Positions 45,954-53,827 of a stretch of 64,000 bases of DNA are shown piece by piece. Both the position numbers and the translations under genes were made by a program. The notes beneath the pieces are model-generated. The model was given only the letters and a program-made list of their open reading frames with translations, did no database searches and was not told the DNA's origin. The DNA lies in the NCBI GenBank assembly GCA_937980205.1, contig CALJKW010000053.1, positions 1 through 64,000 on the forward strand. The letters are read 5' to 3'. Within the stretch, counting starts at the first letter, position 1. Each line of letters opens with the position of its first letter. Origin of the DNA: an uncultured Myxococcales bacterium. Its GTDB lineage: Bacteria > Myxococcota > Myxococcia > Myxococcales > Myxococcaceae.

Positions 45954-46754
45954 TCAGAGCCTTCGCGAGGCCCAGGCGCGAAAGGCCTTCACCTTCTCTG
46001 CGTGCTCGGCGCACCACAGCTCCGCCGAGGCGTCGCCGCCGAGCCGGTAGAGCTCGTACGCGAGCGCCTCGAGGTGGCCCTTCTCGCGCGCGTCGGCGAA
46101 ATACGGCCCCTGCTCCGAGAGCGAGCGGATGAGCGACTCGGTGCTCTGCGAGAGCGCGACGACGCGCTTCGCGGCGGCCTTCACGCGCTCTTTCTCCGCG
46201 TTGGTCAGCGCGGCGCGTGCGTAGGCAGCGAGCGCGGAGCCGTTCTCACGCTGCGCCTCGTACGAGCGGCCCAGGCCCCACCACCCGCTCGGGTTGCCGG
46301 GCTCGGCGTCGGCGCACGCCTGAAACGCGGCGATCGCCTCGGGCCAGCGCTCGCGGCTGCCGAGGTTCACGCCGAGGTTGTACGAGAGCTCGGGGTTGTT
46401 CGGATCGACCTGCAGTCCCTTGCGCAGCGTGGCCTCGGCCGCGTCGTGCTCTCCGCGCGCGTCGTAGGCGTTCGCCTGCAGGGCGTAGAGCCGCGGCGTC
46501 TGGGTGAAGCCGCTCTTCAGCTCCTCGTCGATGAGCGCGATGGCGGCGTCGAACTGCCGCGCCGCGAGCAGCGAGAACGAGAGCTCGTAGACGGCGGCGG
46601 GGTCGTGCGGCCGATCTTTCAACACCGCGCGGAACAGGCCGATCGCCTCTTTCAGCTTGCCCGAGTCATGGAGCACGACGCCGGCGCGGAACCTGGGATC
46701 CGGATGGACACCGAGCAGCAACGGGAGCGCAACGACCACTGCGGCGATCGACAT
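45954..46754 (-). CDS. Tetratricopeptide-repeat protein
   Basis: A 266-residue exported or membrane-associated protein with a hydrophobic N-terminus and about five TPR motifs (for example GKLKEAIGLFRAVLKDRP, RGEHDAAEATLRKGLQVDP, ERWPEAIAAFQACADAEP). The C-terminal ~90 residues are helical and charged. TPRs mediate protein assembly; the coupled downstream partner is the transglutaminase-like protein. ATG at 46754. Confidence 0.85.
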   Translation of the reverse strand: MSIAAVVVALPLLLGVHPDPRFRAGVVLHDSGKLKEAIGLFRAVLKDRPHDPAAVYELSFSLLAARQFDAAIALIDEELKSGFTQTPRLYALQANAYDARGEHDAAEATLRKGLQVDPNNPELSYNLGVNLGSRERWPEAIAAFQACADAEPGNPSGWWGLGRSYEAQRENGSALAAYARAALTNAEKERVKAAAKRVVALSQSTESLIRSLSEQGPYFADAREKGHLEALAYELYRLGGDASAELWCAEHAEKVKAFRAWASRRL

Positions 46755-46859
46755 CCTCGAGACCTCGATGGAAAGTCTAACGAGCGGCGGCGCACCGATT
46801 CACACCTACCGGCGCCTACTTTGGTTGCGGCACCGAAAGCCCGGCAGTTACGACCGAAC

Positions 46860-47969
46860 ATGGCGTCGCGCGACGTATGGAAGGCGTTGCTCAGTGCGCT
46901 GGGCCTCGCGTTCGGCGTGCTGCTGCTCTGGAAGCTGCGCACCATCGTGCAGTGGACGCTGGTCGCGCTGTTCCTCGCGCTCGTGCTCGACCCCGCCGTC
47001 GAGTGGCTGATGCGCCACCGCTTCAAGCGCGGCTGGGCGGTGCTCGTCGTCGCGCTGGTGCTGCTGGTCGCGGTGGGCACGATGGTGGCGACGCTCGTGC
47101 CGATGCTGGTGCACCAGGGCCACGAGCTCGTCGCGCGCGCGCCACAGCTCGTCGAGCGGCTGGCGGAGTCGGACGCGGTGCAGTGGGCCGACGAGCGCTT
47201 CGCGGTCATCGACCGGCTGCGCGCCGGCGTCGAAGACGGCGCGGGGAAGATCGCGACGCCCGCGCTCGGCGCCGCGAAGGGCCTGCTGCACGGCCTCGCC
47301 GGCGCCATCACCATCATCACGCTCACGCTCTTCATGCTGCTGTTCGGAGGAGACCTGCTCGGCGCCGCGTTCGAGTGGCTGCCGCCGCAGAAGCGCGTCG
47401 AGTGGAAGGGCGTGCTGCAGCGGCTGCGCAAGGTCGTCGGCGGCTACGTCGCGGGCACGGTCGTCGTCGCGGCCATCGGCGGAGTCGTCATGGCCGTCAC
47501 GCTCATCGTGCTGCGCGTGCCGTACTTCGTGCCGCTCGGCCTGCTCTTCGCGGTGCTCGGCATCATCCCCTTCCTGGGCGCCGCGCTCGGAGCCGTGCTG
47601 CTCATCGGCGTCGCGTTCGCGGCGGCCGGCGGCAAGGCGGCCGCCATCTGCGCCGTCGTCTTCTTCGTGTACCAGCAGCTCGAGAACCACGTGCTGCGCC
47701 CGCTGGTGCAGCGGAAGACGCTCGACATGAACCCGCTCGTCATCACGCTCGTGCTGCTGGCGGGCACCAGCCTCGCGGGCGTGATCGGCACGCTGCTCGC
47801 GCTGCCGGTGGCTGGCGCGATTCAGGTGCTGCTGCACGACGCGCTCGTGCGGCGCAAGGCGAAGCTCGCGATGAACCAGGCCGCGCGCGACACGGTGGTG
47901 ACCTCGAGCACGACGCAGCTGCCGCCGGAGTCGGCTCGGACGCCGCCTCTGCAAACGTCGGGTCGTTGA
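46860..47969 (+). CDS. AI-2E-family (PerM-like) membrane transporter
   Basis: A 369-residue polytopic protein of the AI-2E/UPF0118 family: two N-terminal helices, a soluble region (about 90-150), further helices, and a typical GTVVVAAIGGVVMAV, GIIPFLGAALG and QQLENHVLRPLVQRKTLDMNPLVITL signature. Family members export small molecules or ions (PerM, YdiK, sodium/proton antiporters in some bacteria). The substrate is unknown here. ATG at 46860 follows the divergent TPR gene by 105 bp; the PYP homologue is downstream. Confidence 0.88.
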   Translation: MASRDVWKALLSALGLAFGVLLLWKLRTIVQWTLVALFLALVLDPAVEWLMRHRFKRGWAVLVVALVLLVAVGTMVATLVPMLVHQGHELVARAPQLVERLAESDAVQWADERFAVIDRLRAGVEDGAGKIATPALGAAKGLLHGLAGAITIITLTLFMLLFGGDLLGAAFEWLPPQKRVEWKGVLQRLRKVVGGYVAGTVVVAAIGGVVMAVTLIVLRVPYFVPLGLLFAVLGIIPFLGAALGAVLLIGVAFAAAGGKAAAICAVVFFVYQQLENHVLRPLVQRKTLDMNPLVITLVLLAGTSLAGVIGTLLALPVAGAIQVLLHDALVRRKAKLAMNQAARDTVVTSSTTQLPPESARTPPLQTSGR

Positions 47970-48073
47970 CGCCGCGAACGGGCGCTGGTGTCCGAGCGTG
48001 TGCGACAAGGGCGAGCTGCTGCGCTGCGAAGACGCGAAGTAACGGAACGCAGGCTCGGCCGTAGGCCGCACGA

Positions 48074-48460
48074 ATGAACGTGCACATCGACGACGTGGTG
48101 AAGCGCCTCGACGCCCTCGGAGAGCGTGAGCTCGACGAGCTCCCCTTCGGGATGATCGAGCTCGACTCGACCGGACGCATCAAGAAGTTCAACAAGACCG
48201 AGGGCCGCCTCGCGCGCATCGACCCCGCGCGCCAGGTCGGCAAGAGCTTCTTCGACGAGGTCGCCCCCTGCACCAAGGTGAAGGAGTTCCACGGGCGCTT
48301 CCTCGAGGGCGTGCGCAAGAAGGAGCTGTACGAGACCTTCGGCTTCACCTTCGCGTTCGCGCATGGACGGCGCGACGTCGCGATCACGTTGTTCTACGCG
48401 AAGAAGACGGACTCGTTCTGGGTGCTGGTGTCCCAGAAGGGCATCGCGCCGACTGCGTGA
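48074..48460 (+). CDS. Photoactive yellow protein homologue (PYP-like PAS protein)
   Basis: A 128-residue single-domain PAS protein aligning without gaps to Halorhodospira PYP from L12 to beyond C66. The chromophore-binding Cys69 (C66 here, in FDEVAPCTKVKEF) and its Pro68 are conserved, as is Glu46 (E43). Tyr42 is Phe (F39), Thr50 is Ala, Arg52 is Ile, Phe96 is Phe, Tyr98 is Phe and Met100 is His. Cys69 in PYP carries p-coumaric acid and gives a blue-light photocycle. Whether this protein binds a chromophore is unknown; no tyrosine ammonia-lyase or p-coumarate ligase gene is in the window. The short, unfused form suggests a stand-alone sensor. ATG at 48074. Confidence 0.82.
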   Translation: MNVHIDDVVKRLDALGERELDELPFGMIELDSTGRIKKFNKTEGRLARIDPARQVGKSFFDEVAPCTKVKEFHGRFLEGVRKKELYETFGFTFAFAHGRRDVAITLFYAKKTDSFWVLVSQKGIAPTA

Positions 48461-48527
48461 CGCGACGACGAGGATGCCGACGCGAATGAGCGTGGCGAGC
48501 GCGCCCTCGGCGACATGTTGGCAGCTC

Positions 48528-48783
48528 CGTTCGCCCTGAGCAGAGCAGCCCGAAGGGCTGCGAAGTCGAAGGGGGCGCGAAGCCGGCGCGTGGCCCGCTT
48601 CGACTGCGGCGCCTGCGGCGCCTTCGCTCAGACGGTCGATCAGAATACGTCGCCCGTTTACCGCGCCGTTTACGCTGAGCGGAGCCGAAGGCGGAGTCGA
48701 AGCGGGCCACGCGTCGGCTTCGGGCCCGCTTCGACTGCGGCGCCTGCGGCGCCTCCGCTCAGCGTGAACGGAGGTCGGCCATG
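48528..48783. repeat. Dispersed intergenic repeat, copies C1 and C2 in tandem
   Basis: The 345-bp gap between the convergent PYP and muralytic genes holds two units (about 48528-48645 and 48668-48783). Each carries CTTCGACTGCGGCGCC...CTCAG; the second ends CGCTCAGCGTGAACGG. I see no gene here. Confidence 0.7.
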
Positions 48784-48805
48784 CGGGGCATTCTGGTCGA
48801 CCCTC

Positions 48806-51343
48806 TCAGCGTGAGCGGCGGCGGGAACGCAGCAGCCCACCCAGCGCGACGAGCGCGAGCAGCTCGAGCCCGCCCGTCGCCGAGCAGCCGCCCTTCGCCT
48901 TCATGTCGTCGCGGGGGCGGCCGGTGGTGAGCTTGCGCGTGACGCGCAGCGAGCCGGTCACCTTCTCACCGTCGACGCCGACGACCTCGGCGACGAGCGT
49001 GTTCTCGCCCTCGACGAGCGGCACCGTCGCGGAGAACCCGTTGCCGCCGAGCGTCTCGCCGGGCTTGCCGTTCACCGTCACGCTCTGAATCTCGAAGCCG
49101 CTCGCGAGGCCGTACACCGTCACGCTCTCGGTGTTCACCGTCGCGCCGTCCTGCGGCTCGGTGAACGCGATGCTGCGCTCGCCGCCCGTGTCGCCGCCCG
49201 GCATCAGCGACACGTTCAGCGTCATGCGCCGGTCGTCGCCGACCGTCAGCGTCTCGACGTGGGTGTCGAACCCGGCCGCCTTCACCACGAGCTTGTAGTC
49301 GGCCGGCACCGTCATCACGCCGAGCACGAAGCTGCCGGTCGCGTCCGCGGTCGCCTTCGACACGCTCACGCCGCTGCTCGGCTCGAGCAGCTCGACCGTG
49401 GCGCCGGCGACGCGCGCCGCCTCGTCGTCCTGCACGTAGACGAAGCCGGTGACGCCCGCGTTGAAGGTCGCGGTCGACTCCGCGGTGCCGACGTTGCCCG
49501 CCGCGTCGGTCGCGGTGACGCGAATCGTGTTCGTGCCGGGCTTGAGCTTCACCTGCACCGTGAACGCGCCGCTGGTGACCGGCACGTCGGCGGGCGCACC
49601 GCCGTTGAGCGCGAGCTTCACCGCCGCGATGGCGCCGCGGTCGTCGCTGGCCGTGCCGCGCAGGTCGAGCACCGCGAGGTCGAGCTGCGCGTCCTTCGCG
49701 GGGAACGAGATCGCGACGACCGGCGCCTGCTGATCCGGCGCCGACGTCGACGACAGCCCGACGCTGCCCCAGACCGTCTGGCCGCTCGTCACCATGCGCG
49801 ACTGCTGGTTGTTCGCGAAGCCGGCCTTCGCCGCCGTCACGGTGTACGTGCCGGGCGCGAGGTTGAACGACCAGTTCCCGTCCGCTCCCGTGGTCGCCGT
49901 CGCGCCGCCCGGAGACACCGTCACCACCGCGCCGGAGATCGCCTGCGTCAGGTCGCCCGGGTTCGCCGCGTTGTACGCGTAGACCTTGCCGCGCAGCACG
50001 CCGGTCGCGGTCATCGGGTTGATCTCCATCGAGCCCCAGATGGTGCCGCCCGCCGTCACGGTGCGCGTGACCGTGTTGTTCGAGAAGCCCGCCTTGCTGA
50101 CGGCGACGTTGTACGAGCCCGGCGGCAGGGTGAACTGGTAGAGGCCGTTCGCCCCGGTCGTCTGGGTCTGACCGTTGATGGTGACCGTCGCGCCGGAGAC
50201 GCGGTTGTTCGGATCTCCGCCGGTGTAGATGGCGCCGGTCAGCACGCCCGTGGTCGCGGTCGGCGTCGTGCCGTTGACGAGGTTCATGTACAGCGTCCAG
50301 TTCCAGCCGCCGCCCGGGTCGGTGTGCCGGCTGGTGTTGCAGTTCGGGGCGACCTCGACGTGCCCGATGATGCGCGACCGGTTGCGGGGGATGCCGTAGC
50401 GGTCGGCGACCCAGCGGGTCAGCTTCGCCGACTCGGTGTACATCGCCTGCGTGTACCAGCGGCCCGGATCAGCGACGAAGCCCTCGTGCTCGATGCCGAT
50501 GCTGCGCGCGTTGTAACACTGCGCGTGCCACGCGGCGCGGTTGTCGCGCACCATCTGCGTGATCTCACCGTCGCTCGAGCGCACGACGTAGTTCGCGCTC
50601 ACCTGCGACGACGGGTTCTGGAACCAGCTGATGCAGCCCGAGTAGCTGCCCTGAATGGTGTGGATGACGACGAACTCGTACGTGCTGCGCGCCGAGTTGT
50701 GCGGCGAGGCGAGGAAGCGCACGGCCGCCGGGTAGTCGCTGCCGTTGAGCGCGTCGCGCTTCGCCGACTGCGCCGGAGCGTTCTCGCGCCAGCTGCTCGC
50801 CGTCGGAGCGAGCGAGACGCCCGGCACGTCGAAGCCGGTCTCCATGCGCACGAAGACCTCGGCCGCGTAGTCCTGCGCGGCGGGCGCCGAGTCGTAGCCG
50901 GGGTACAGCGAGACGGCGTGGTACCAGTCGCCGAGCTCGTTCGCGTCGAGCGAGGGGAAGTCGCGGAAGGACTTGTCGGCGAGCTCGCGCAGCACCGCCG
51001 CCGCGCCGCGGATGTTCGCCTTCGGGTCGACGTCGAGCTGGCCCGCCGTCGCGCCGGTCAGCGCCGTCGCGCGCGCGAGCATGTTCCAGTCCTCGCGGTC
51101 GGTGATGGCCATGATGCCGTGACCGCCCGCCTGGCCGTAGAGACCGGCCGTCGGAGACACGCGCGTCTCGACGTAGGCGATCGACTCGAGCAGCTGCACC
51201 GGCACCTGGAACTCTCGCGCGGCGGCCTCGAACGCGGAGGCGAGCTCGGACCGCTGCGCGCTCGGCGCCGGCGCGGCTTCCTCGGCGCGGCCACACGCCA
51301 GGAACGAGAGAAACCCCAGCGCGACAGTGCGGTTGAGCGTCAT
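48806..51343 (-). CDS. Multi-domain N-acetylmuramoyl-L-alanine amidase with MYXO-CTERM-like tail
   Basis: An 845-residue exported protein from ATG 51343 (hydrophobic leader, then Cys). The N-terminal ~190 residues resemble a lysozyme/lytic transglycosylase-type fold (IAYVETRVSPTAGLYGQAGGHGIMAI). An Amidase_2/PGRP domain follows, with zinc-ligand His in VVIHT and the H-x-D of SRHTDPGGGWNW. Then come carboxypeptidase-regulatory-like, Big-like and Ig-like domains, and finally a Gly-Cys, hydrophobic and Arg-rich tail (KGGCSATGGLELLALVALGG) typical of MYXO-CTERM sorting. It probably cleaves peptidoglycan stem peptides from the outer surface, for example in prey lysis or wall turnover. Confidence 0.82.
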   Translation of the reverse strand: MTLNRTVALGFLSFLACGRAEEAAPAPSAQRSELASAFEAAAREFQVPVQLLESIAYVETRVSPTAGLYGQAGGHGIMAITDREDWNMLARATALTGATAGQLDVDPKANIRGAAAVLRELADKSFRDFPSLDANELGDWYHAVSLYPGYDSAPAAQDYAAEVFVRMETGFDVPGVSLAPTASSWRENAPAQSAKRDALNGSDYPAAVRFLASPHNSARSTYEFVVIHTIQGSYSGCISWFQNPSSQVSANYVVRSSDGEITQMVRDNRAAWHAQCYNARSIGIEHEGFVADPGRWYTQAMYTESAKLTRWVADRYGIPRNRSRIIGHVEVAPNCNTSRHTDPGGGWNWTLYMNLVNGTTPTATTGVLTGAIYTGGDPNNRVSGATVTINGQTQTTGANGLYQFTLPPGSYNVAVSKAGFSNNTVTRTVTAGGTIWGSMEINPMTATGVLRGKVYAYNAANPGDLTQAISGAVVTVSPGGATATTGADGNWSFNLAPGTYTVTAAKAGFANNQQSRMVTSGQTVWGSVGLSSTSAPDQQAPVVAISFPAKDAQLDLAVLDLRGTASDDRGAIAAVKLALNGGAPADVPVTSGAFTVQVKLKPGTNTIRVTATDAAGNVGTAESTATFNAGVTGFVYVQDDEAARVAGATVELLEPSSGVSVSKATADATGSFVLGVMTVPADYKLVVKAAGFDTHVETLTVGDDRRMTLNVSLMPGGDTGGERSIAFTEPQDGATVNTESVTVYGLASGFEIQSVTVNGKPGETLGGNGFSATVPLVEGENTLVAEVVGVDGEKVTGSLRVTRKLTTGRPRDDMKAKGGCSATGGLELLALVALGGLLRSRRRSR

Positions 51344-51567
51344 AGAGCTGGGGAAGATCCACGCCGGGTGCCAGATCGGCCGTTTTGGCCGGTGATCAGC
51401 AGGGGCGCGACCGAGCCCCGAAGCTCCCGAGGTTCTTGAGGAATCCCCCGTCACGCGCGCGTTTCAGCAGCCCGTCGCAGGAAATGCGTAAGCGCGCTTG
51501 CCGCCGAGCCGGCTACGGCAGACGACAGGTGGAGCGCGCGTGGCCGACCGCGATCAGCACGATGGCG
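51344..51567. other. Intergenic region with a hairpin
   Basis: 224 bp between the amidase start and the small membrane protein stop, both on the minus strand. GGCC and GGCC flank GTTTT near 51378-51391, inside a larger GATC...GATC context. No T-tract follows on either strand. Nothing else recognised. Confidence 0.3.
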
Positions 51568-51906
51568 TCAGAAGGCCGCCCCGAGCGCGAGCGCGAAGCC
51601 GTCGGTCGACGGCAGCAGCGCGACGGTCGCAGGACCCGGCCAGAACCAGCACATCAAGCCGAGCACCGTGACGAGCGCGCCGGCGCCAGCCATCACCGCG
51701 CCGGCGACCACGAGCGGCGTGCCCGGCCCCCGCAGCTGTGCACCCTGCACGAGCAGCGCGGCGCCGCCGCCCGCGAGCGCAAACGCCCCGGCGGCCACGG
51801 CGAGCGCGGGCCACCGCGCGGCGCGGCTGGGCGAAGTCGAGGTGAGGCGCGCCGGCCCGTCAGCGGCGTGAAGCACGAGCGAGGAGATCAGCACCGCCGC
51901 CAGCAT
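51568..51906 (-). CDS. Small membrane protein
   Basis: A 112-residue protein with a hydrophobic N-terminus that may be a signal peptide or anchor, and two further membrane helices (WPALAVAAGAFALAGGGAALL and PLVVAGAVMAGAGALVTVLGLMCWFW). No domain is recognised. ATG at 51906 is convincing. It lies alone between the muralytic gene and the LysR gene on the same strand. Confidence 0.65.
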   Translation of the reverse strand: MLAAVLISSLVLHAADGPARLTSTSPSRAARWPALAVAAGAFALAGGGAALLVQGAQLRGPGTPLVVAGAVMAGAGALVTVLGLMCWFWPGPATVALLPSTDGFALALGAAF

Positions 51907-51961
51907 CGAGCGCTCATCGTCCGCCGGTTCGCGGCGGGAGTCGAGGCATTAGCCGCCTGGG

Positions 51962-52936
51962 CTACCTGCGGCCCAGCATCCGCGCTCCGGCGTGGGTGCA
52001 GCGCGCCTTCGTCAGCGACGAGAGCTCGGCGATCAGCCCCTCCTTGAAGAGCGTGACCGCGCGCGGCTCGAAGCCGCGGCTCGGGCTCACCACGCTCAGC
52101 GAGCCGCCGACGCGGCGGTGCTCGGGCAGCACGCGCTGAAGCTGCGACGAGCCTCCAGCGAACATCTCCGGCAGCAGCGCGATGCCGAGGCCCGCCACGG
52201 CGGCGCGCCCGACGAACTCGACCAGGTCGGTGGTGAGCGAGCACTGCAGCTCGACCGACTCGGGCTCCCCCGAGGGCCCGACCAGCGTCCACACCGCACG
52301 GCCGCTCGGCGCGGACATCGCGATGCAGTCGTGGCGCGCGAGCGCGGCGACGGTCTTCGGCGTGCCTCGGCGCTTCAGGTACGACGGCGCGGCGAACAGG
52401 CCGAGGTCGGTGGTGTGAATGCGGCGCACCACGAGGGAAGAGTCCTTGAGCTCGCCGGCGCGCATCGCGAGGTCGACCCCCTCGGCCACGAGGTCGACGT
52501 GCCGCGCGGTGAAGCTCACCTCGAGCTGCACCCGCGGGTACTTCTTCATGAACCGCGACACGTACCCGGCCATCAGCTCGTGCGAGTCGGGCGGGCAGCT
52601 CACGCGCACGCGCCCGCGCGGCTCGGCCCCGAGCTCGCGCACCGAGGCGGCGGAGTCGGTGAGGCTCGTCAGCGCCGGCCGCACCTGCGCGAACCAGGTC
52701 TGGCCGGCGTCGGTGAGGTGCAGCGCGCGCGTCGTGCGCTGCAGCAGGCGCACGCCGAGCGACTTCTCGAGCGCGGTGATGCTCCTGCTCACCGAGGACT
52801 TCGGCAGGCCGAGCCGCCGGGCCGCCGCGGTGAACGACCCGTCTTCGACGACGCGCACGAAGGCCCGCACGCGGTTGAGGTCAATTGTACCGTCTGAAGC
52901 AACAGTACGTTGTCGGGACACGCCGTAGTTCGCCAT
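51962..52936 (-). CDS. LysR-family transcriptional regulator
   Basis: The product is 324 residues as annotated. The winged helix-turn-helix is at the N-terminus (DLNRVRAFVRVVEDGSFTAAARRLGLPKSSVSRSI) and the periplasmic-binding-like co-inducer domain follows (RGRVRVSCPP, then two alpha/beta lobes). The start at 52936 gives ~20 residues before the usual LysR start; GTG 52921 or a later codon is possible and would free more promoter space. It is divergent from the DoxX gene by only 27 bp, so that gene is its likely target. Confidence 0.9.
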   Translation of the reverse strand: MANYGVSRQRTVASDGTIDLNRVRAFVRVVEDGSFTAAARRLGLPKSSVSRSITALEKSLGVRLLQRTTRALHLTDAGQTWFAQVRPALTSLTDSAASVRELGAEPRGRVRVSCPPDSHELMAGYVSRFMKKYPRVQLEVSFTARHVDLVAEGVDLAMRAGELKDSSLVVRRIHTTDLGLFAAPSYLKRRGTPKTVAALARHDCIAMSAPSGRAVWTLVGPSGEPESVELQCSLTTDLVEFVGRAAVAGLGIALLPEMFAGGSSQLQRVLPEHRRVGGSLSVVSPSRGFEPRAVTLFKEGLIAELSSLTKARCTHAGARMLGRR

Positions 52937-52963
52937 CGAGCATCAGATTAACCGTGGAGCACC

Positions 52964-53392
52964 ATGAAGACCATCGCCCCCCACGTCGCTCGCACGCTGC
53001 TCGGCCTCGCCTTCTTCGTCTTCGGCCTGAACGGCTTCCTCCACTTCATTCCCCAGCCGCCGCCGCCGGAGACGGCGCAGCGGTTCCTCGAGCTCATGAG
53101 CGGCAGCTACCTGCTCACGCTGGTGAAGCTCACCGAGATCGCGGTCGGTGTGCTGCTGCTCAGCAACCGCTTCGTGCCGCTCGCGCTCACCCTGCTCGCT
53201 CCGGTGACGGTGAACATCGTGCTCTTCCACGCGACGCTCACTCCGCCGTCGACGCTCGGGCTGCCGCTGCTCCTCGTCGGGCTGCAGCTCTACCTGGCGT
53301 GGGTGCACCGCGCGGCCTACGCGGCGCTGCTTCAACCGCGCGCGGGCGACGAAGCGGCGGGCGCCGTACGAAGGCTCGCGCGCGCCGCGTGA
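52964..53392 (+). CDS. DoxX-family membrane protein
   Basis: A 142-residue protein with four membrane helices of the DoxX/SURF4-like fold (RTLLGLAFFVFGLNGFLHF and later helices). ATG 52964 has GGAG 6 nt upstream. The family includes terminal oxidase-related and quinone- or thiol-linked redox membrane proteins. Probably controlled by the divergent LysR regulator. Confidence 0.85.
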   Translation: MKTIAPHVARTLLGLAFFVFGLNGFLHFIPQPPPPETAQRFLELMSGSYLLTLVKLTEIAVGVLLLSNRFVPLALTLLAPVTVNIVLFHATLTPPSTLGLPLLLVGLQLYLAWVHRAAYAALLQPRAGDEAAGAVRRLARAA

Positions 53393-53440
53393 AGGTGCGC
53401 CCTGCGCCCGGGCATCAGGGCGCCTGATGGAGTCGAATCG

Positions 53441-53812
53441 GTGGCGAGCGAGCCCGCCGCGGCCGTCCTGAATCACCTCCGCCTGGTGCGTCTGAAGGTC
53501 ATGCGCCGCTCGCCGCCGGACGAGACCTACCCCGAAGTGGTCGCACTGCAGCGTCAGGTCGCGCGCCGAGACTTCTGGGGCGGCGTCGTGCTCGGCCTCT
53601 GCGGGGCCCTGTGTCTTGGCCTCGCCGGCGGGACCTTCTGGCTCACGCAGCAGGTCAACGCGTGGAGCCGGGTGTACGGCGGGGTCGGTCGCTTCCTCGT
53701 CATCGGAGTCATCTGCGCCGCCTGCGGCATCGTGATGGCCGCGGACGCAGCGCGACGCTCGAGAGCGCTCAGGGCCCAGCCCCGGGAGCGGAGAGCCCCG
53801 ACCGCCCGCTGA
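53441..53812 (+). CDS. Small membrane protein of unknown function
   Basis: A 123-residue protein from GTG 53441 with two hydrophobic segments (GVVLGLCGALCLGLAGGTFWL and FLVIGVICAACGIVMAA) between an N-terminal soluble part and an Arg-rich tail. No family is recognised. The stop lies within an inverted repeat shared with the convergent Big2-type gene. Confidence 0.6.
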   Translation: MASEPAAAVLNHLRLVRLKVMRRSPPDETYPEVVALQRQVARRDFWGGVVLGLCGALCLGLAGGTFWLTQQVNAWSRVYGGVGRFLVIGVICAACGIVMAADAARRSRALRAQPRERRAPTAR

Positions 53813-53827
53813 AGGCCCGCTCAGCGG
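53806..53827. terminator. Hairpin containing both convergent stop codons
   Basis: CCGCTGA (53806-53812) and TCAGCGG (53821-53827) pair around an 8-nt loop. The TGA of the plus gene and the TGA of the minus gene are each inside an arm. Same layout as at 7814-7839, but without A/T tracts. Confidence 0.45.

Noticed and set aside
44395..46017. Long N-terminal extension of the transglutaminase-like gene
   Set aside because: The extra residues overlap the TPR gene in another frame and are Arg-rich; GTG 45915 just before the first membrane helix is more likely.
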